Under the pieces are notes generated by a model. That model was given only the letters and a program-made list of their open reading frames with translations, was not told the origin of the DNA and ran no database searches. A stretch of DNA of 64,000 nt from Lentzea albida. GTDB taxonomy: Bacteria > Actinomycetota > Actinomycetes > Mycobacteriales > Pseudonocardiaceae. Below are positions 61,347 through 64,000 of this stretch, piece after piece. How positions within the stretch are numbered: position 1 is the stretch's first letter; every line of letters starts with the position of its first letter. The translations under genes were made by a program, and so were the position numbers. The stretch spans positions 310,001 through 374,000 of the forward strand of contig NZ_FOFV01000003.1 of assembly GCF_900111005.1 (NCBI RefSeq), given 5' to 3'.

Positions 61347-63523
61347 CGCTCGTCTCGCTTGAAGAGCCGGCCGATCCCGGTGACGAGGCAGACCGCGAGC
61401 ACCCAGCCGAGGACGGTGAACGCCAGCGACGCCCATCTCGCGCCGTGCAGCGGCACCCACAGCTGGCTGTGTTCGAGGCTCATGATCGGCAGGAGCAGGT
61501 CGATCGTGTAAAGCCACGGGTCGAACCAGGCGACATCGAGCACGGGCCTGGCGACGGCGAAATTTTGCTTGTCTTGCCTGAGCCAGTGGAAGATCAGGCC
61601 GCCCGCCACCGTGAGCACGCCCAGACACCAGAGGATGCGCAAGGGCCGATACCCGTATCCGACCGTCGGGTTGAGCACCCACCACACCGTGCGGTGCAGG
61701 CGGCCCGTGAATCCCTTCAACTTCCGGCGCTTGGCGTCCTCCTTGGCCATCAGCACATCGGTGGCTTTGTCGTGCAGGCCGGCCTTTGCGTAGACGGACG
61801 AGAGCTGCAGGTAGACCTGCGGGACAACGTCGTCCTCGTCCCGCAGCCACCGCAGGCGCTGGTGCAAGGGCATCGAGTTGCCGAGCAGTGCGCCGTAAAC
61901 GAACTCGTCGAGACGACTGCCCCTGGACCAGTCCCCCTGGCTGTCCGCCAGCGACCCGGCCTGCACTCGGCGGAGGTCCAGCCAACCGGCGGGTCTTTCG
62001 GCGAACCTCAGCCGCAGCACGCCTCGGACCTGTGTGCCCTTGAGCTTGACCGCCGGTACGCCTTTGAGGACCGCACCCACGAAACTGATCTCGGACCCGA
62101 TCCTCGCATCACACATCCGCACGCACCCGGTGACAAGCGCATCGTCGAACACCGCGGCGTGACCGACACGCACGCTGTCGCACCGCACCGCGTCACCCTC
62201 GTTCTTCAACCTGGCACCGGTGAAGTCGAGCTTGCCGTCGATCCTGGCACGCGCGAAGTCCACCCGCCCTCGCGCGGTGAACTGCGCGCCCAGGACCGCG
62301 TCCATGCCCACTTTGATCCCACGAGCGACCAGCGCGTCGCCGTCCTCGTTCTCGAACAGCCCACCGCTGCAGTCGAAGTTGCCTCCGACCTGCGCATCGG
62401 CGAGCACCACGACGCCCTGAGCGTGGAACCGCACGTCAGCCTGAACGCCCAAGACCAGATCACTGTTCACCTGCAGCCCCGAAGCGTTGAGCGCGATGCC
62501 GCTCGCGTTCGAGAGGTGCGCTCCCTGCGCACCCACCAGCCCGTCGACCCTTGCTCCGATCATGCGGAGTTCACCTTGCACGGTCGTGCCTTTGCGCAGG
62601 ACGAGATTGAGCGTGGTGACCGAGCGCGTGAGGTCGACCGCCACACCGCCGGGATTGGAGAACTCCGCGCCGGTGAGCTTCACCCAGGCGCCGAAGTGGC
62701 CGCCGACCATGTTCAGCTCTCCGTTGACAACGCAGCCCCCGGAGAACTCCACCTGCTGTCCGACCGCCATCCCGCCCACGCACAACGCCGTCCTGCCAGG
62801 ACTGTGGAACCGCGCCCCTTCGCAGATGAACCGGCCGCCGATACGGGCACCGATGAGGTTCACCTCGCCCTCGGCCACGAACCCGTTGCGCCAGAAGACG
62901 TGCTCGTCCACAACGAGACCGCTCAACTCCAGCGTCCTGTCCTCACCCGGGTTTCGGAAGGTCGAGCCTTCGCAGATGAACTGGCCACCGATGTGAGCAC
63001 CGACCATGTGCGTCAGCCCATTCACCGCGAATCTCCCTGAGCAGTAGACGTCCTGCTCCACCTTCAGGCCGTCCGCCTTGAACGCACCGTCCCGCGGGCC
63101 GTCGATCACGCAGTCGTCCATGTCCAGCTGACCTGCCACATGGGCGCCGGTGAGCTGCACGCGCCCGTTGATGATGCACCCGCGCAACGCCAGTCCGTCC
63201 TGAAGCCGGACCTGGGAAGCACGCAGTCCTGGCAGCCGGCAGTCCGCGAAGTAGAGACCCGCCACGGTCGCCTGCTCGAAGTTCGGCGCGTACTCGAACG
63301 TGCATCGCTCGAACTCGACCGGGAAACCGACCTCCCCGGCCTCCAGGTCGAGCTCGCCCACCACGACCACGTCGGACAGGGTCAGCTTGCGCGGACGGGT
63401 GCCGTGCACACGCAGCAGTTGTCCGGACAGGAACTCGGCGCCCACCTCGCGGCCCGCGCCGACGAACTCGGCCCGGCCCAGGCGTTCGATGGCGTTGAAC
63501 AGCTCCATCTCCACTGGCGTCAT
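61343..63523 (-). CDS. Large membrane protein with pentapeptide-like beta-helix
   Basis: 726 residues. A helical N-terminus of about 30 residues precedes some 470 residues of pentapeptide-like repeats with a longer period of about 20-36 residues. Recurring units are VNLIGARIGGRFICEGARF, LELSGLVVDEHV and VKLTGAEFSNPGG, forming a stacked beta-helix. A helical segment (about 565-630) follows, then three hydrophobic helices (about 634-652, 670-690, 700-718). Streptomycete relatives are often labelled membrane-associated oxidoreductase, a name not supported by visible cofactor motifs. Topology suggests a cytoplasmic beta-helix tethered to the membrane. Confidence 0.85.
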   Translation of the reverse strand: MTPVEMELFNAIERLGRAEFVGAGREVGAEFLSGQLLRVHGTRPRKLTLSDVVVVGELDLEAGEVGFPVEFERCTFEYAPNFEQATVAGLYFADCRLPGLRASQVRLQDGLALRGCIINGRVQLTGAHVAGQLDMDDCVIDGPRDGAFKADGLKVEQDVYCSGRFAVNGLTHMVGAHIGGQFICEGSTFRNPGEDRTLELSGLVVDEHVFWRNGFVAEGEVNLIGARIGGRFICEGARFHSPGRTALCVGGMAVGQQVEFSGGCVVNGELNMVGGHFGAWVKLTGAEFSNPGGVAVDLTRSVTTLNLVLRKGTTVQGELRMIGARVDGLVGAQGAHLSNASGIALNASGLQVNSDLVLGVQADVRFHAQGVVVLADAQVGGNFDCSGGLFENEDGDALVARGIKVGMDAVLGAQFTARGRVDFARARIDGKLDFTGARLKNEGDAVRCDSVRVGHAAVFDDALVTGCVRMCDARIGSEISFVGAVLKGVPAVKLKGTQVRGVLRLRFAERPAGWLDLRRVQAGSLADSQGDWSRGSRLDEFVYGALLGNSMPLHQRLRWLRDEDDVVPQVYLQLSSVYAKAGLHDKATDVLMAKEDAKRRKLKGFTGRLHRTVWWVLNPTVGYGYRPLRILWCLGVLTVAGGLIFHWLRQDKQNFAVARPVLDVAWFDPWLYTIDLLLPIMSLEHSQLWVPLHGARWASLAFTVLGWVLAVCLVTGIGRLFKRDER

Positions 63524-63710
63524 GTCGCGCGCACTCCTCTGCCGCGACCGCGTCCGCCAAGCGCGATCTGGTGTGCAGGGTTAGTCAGAAGCAACAGGGC
63601 GGTCGTTAGCCGTGAGGCGAACGTTCACCTGTTCAGACCACGCCCCGGCACGTGGACGCCCTCGGCCGGGACGCGCGGAATGCCGGAGTCGTGGTGTCCC
63701 GGGCCTCGCG

Positions 63711-64000
63711 CTACCCGTGTGACGGGTGCCCGTACAGCCCCGCACCGGTGAACTCCAGCGCCGTGAGGAACGCGGTCGAGGCCTGGTAGGATGCCTCGAC
63801 CAGTTCCGCGGTGTGCGAGAAGTCCAGCGGCGTCACGGCCTGCACGGGCGGACCGGGCAGGTACAGCACCGGCGCGCTCTGCGACGCGAGCTCCACCTCC
63901 AGCACGGCCTGGTTGCGCATGCCCAGCGTCGCCCAGAACAGCAACGTCTCGGCGAGCGTCTCCGGCACGGCCGGCAGGTGCCCGGGGAACGCGCAGTCGA
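63711..64000 (-). CDS. C-terminal end of probable patatin-like phospholipase, cut by window edge
   Basis: Frame open to the right edge; about 96 C-terminal residues present, so the start is outside the window. The segment LLFWATLGMRNQAVLEVELA, VLYLPGPPVQAVTPLDFSHTAELVEASYQAS matches the conserved tail of actinobacterial patatin-like phospholipase-family proteins. The Ser-Asp dyad would lie upstream, beyond the window. GTG 63968 is in frame but unlikely to be the true start. Confidence 0.55.
   Translation of the reverse strand, partial: DCAFPGHLPAVPETLAETLLFWATLGMRNQAVLEVELASQSAPVLYLPGPPVQAVTPLDFSHTAELVEASYQASTAFLTALEFTGAGLYGHPSHG

Noticed and set aside
1..64000. CRISPR arrays, tRNA or rRNA genes, insertion sequences, attachment sites
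   Set aside because: No regularly spaced repeats, tRNA-like cloverleaf sequences, transposase motifs or terminal repeats were found by reading. The only repeats are the 25-bp pair, the lectin duplication and intragenic repeats.

Overview
The window looks like chromosome of a high-GC mycelial actinomycete, most plausibly of the Pseudonocardiales (Lentzea/Saccharothrix/Actinosynnema-like). Codon third positions are almost all G/C and GTG/TTG starts are frequent. The gene families are typical of that group: mycothiol-dependent formaldehyde dehydrogenase, an F420-type PPOX protein, an XRE-DUF397 pair, an orphan DUF742 gene, MEDS/HATPase and SpoIIE-type phospho-signalling proteins, and WS/DGAT. 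The genus is inference. I saw no rRNA, tRNA, insertion sequence, prophage or CRISPR array.

Layout. 1-4.3 kb (minus): a signalling operon PP2C phosphatase > FHA protein > membrane Ser/Thr kinase > membrane-anchored extracytoplasmic protein (cut by the left edge). 4.6-7.5 kb (minus): two tandem secreted tachylectin-2-like lectins, one carrying an extra C-terminal propeller. 7.5-10.3 kb: a GAF-SpoIIE phosphatase with an apparent one-base frameshift, divergent from a WGR/beta-propeller protein. 10.3-13.1 kb: two divergent IucA/IucC siderophore synthetases with only 22 bp between their starts. 13.7-17.8 kb (plus): a tight run of Nudix hydrolase, BtuF-like protein without a signal peptide, D-cysteine desulfhydrase-type PLP enzyme, small alarmone synthetase and MFS transporter. 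17.8-20.7 kb: MerR regulator with a textbook operator, MEDS/HATPase protein, DUF742 protein and LapA-like protein. 20.6-26.1 kb: two large divergent LuxR/ATPase regulators, followed by an EF-hand protein.

26.7-36.2 kb is an aerobic cobalamin block: cobN behind a cobalamin riboswitch, divergent cobG-cobH-cobIJ, and cobL-cobM-cobK facing them. CobG plus the CobN-type chelatase indicate the oxygen-dependent, late-cobalt-insertion route. An F420/FMN PPOX gene and a small hypothetical lie upstream of cobL. 37-39.6 kb holds a large secreted CBM56-like/beta-helix protein, probably acting on beta-1,3-glucan, with two sugar-regulator-type palindromes at its 5' end. 39.7-40.7 kb is the XRE-DUF397 pair. 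40.7-44.8 kb (minus) is a polar amino-acid ABC transporter operon ending in an unusual fusion of a class V aminotransferase to a DauR/YheO-type regulator.

44.8-45.4 kb is an unusual G-rich, apparently non-coding stretch with two copies of a 25-bp repeat. It leads into a sigma-R-type promoter for thioredoxin and then a three-gene membrane/stress operon. 47-50 kb carries a VOC protein, the mycothiol formaldehyde-detoxification pair mscR plus MBL hydrolase, and an enoyl-CoA hydratase. 50-53.5 kb has DUF2332, secreted, SDR and MmyB-like regulator genes. 53.8-55 kb encodes a secreted Asp/Gly/Ser repeat protein. 55-59 kb carries lipid/hydrolase genes including WS/DGAT, and 59-60.4 kb an ECF sigma factor with a membrane partner. 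60.4-63.5 kb is a kinase-like phosphotransferase facing a large beta-helix membrane protein. The right edge cuts a patatin-like gene.
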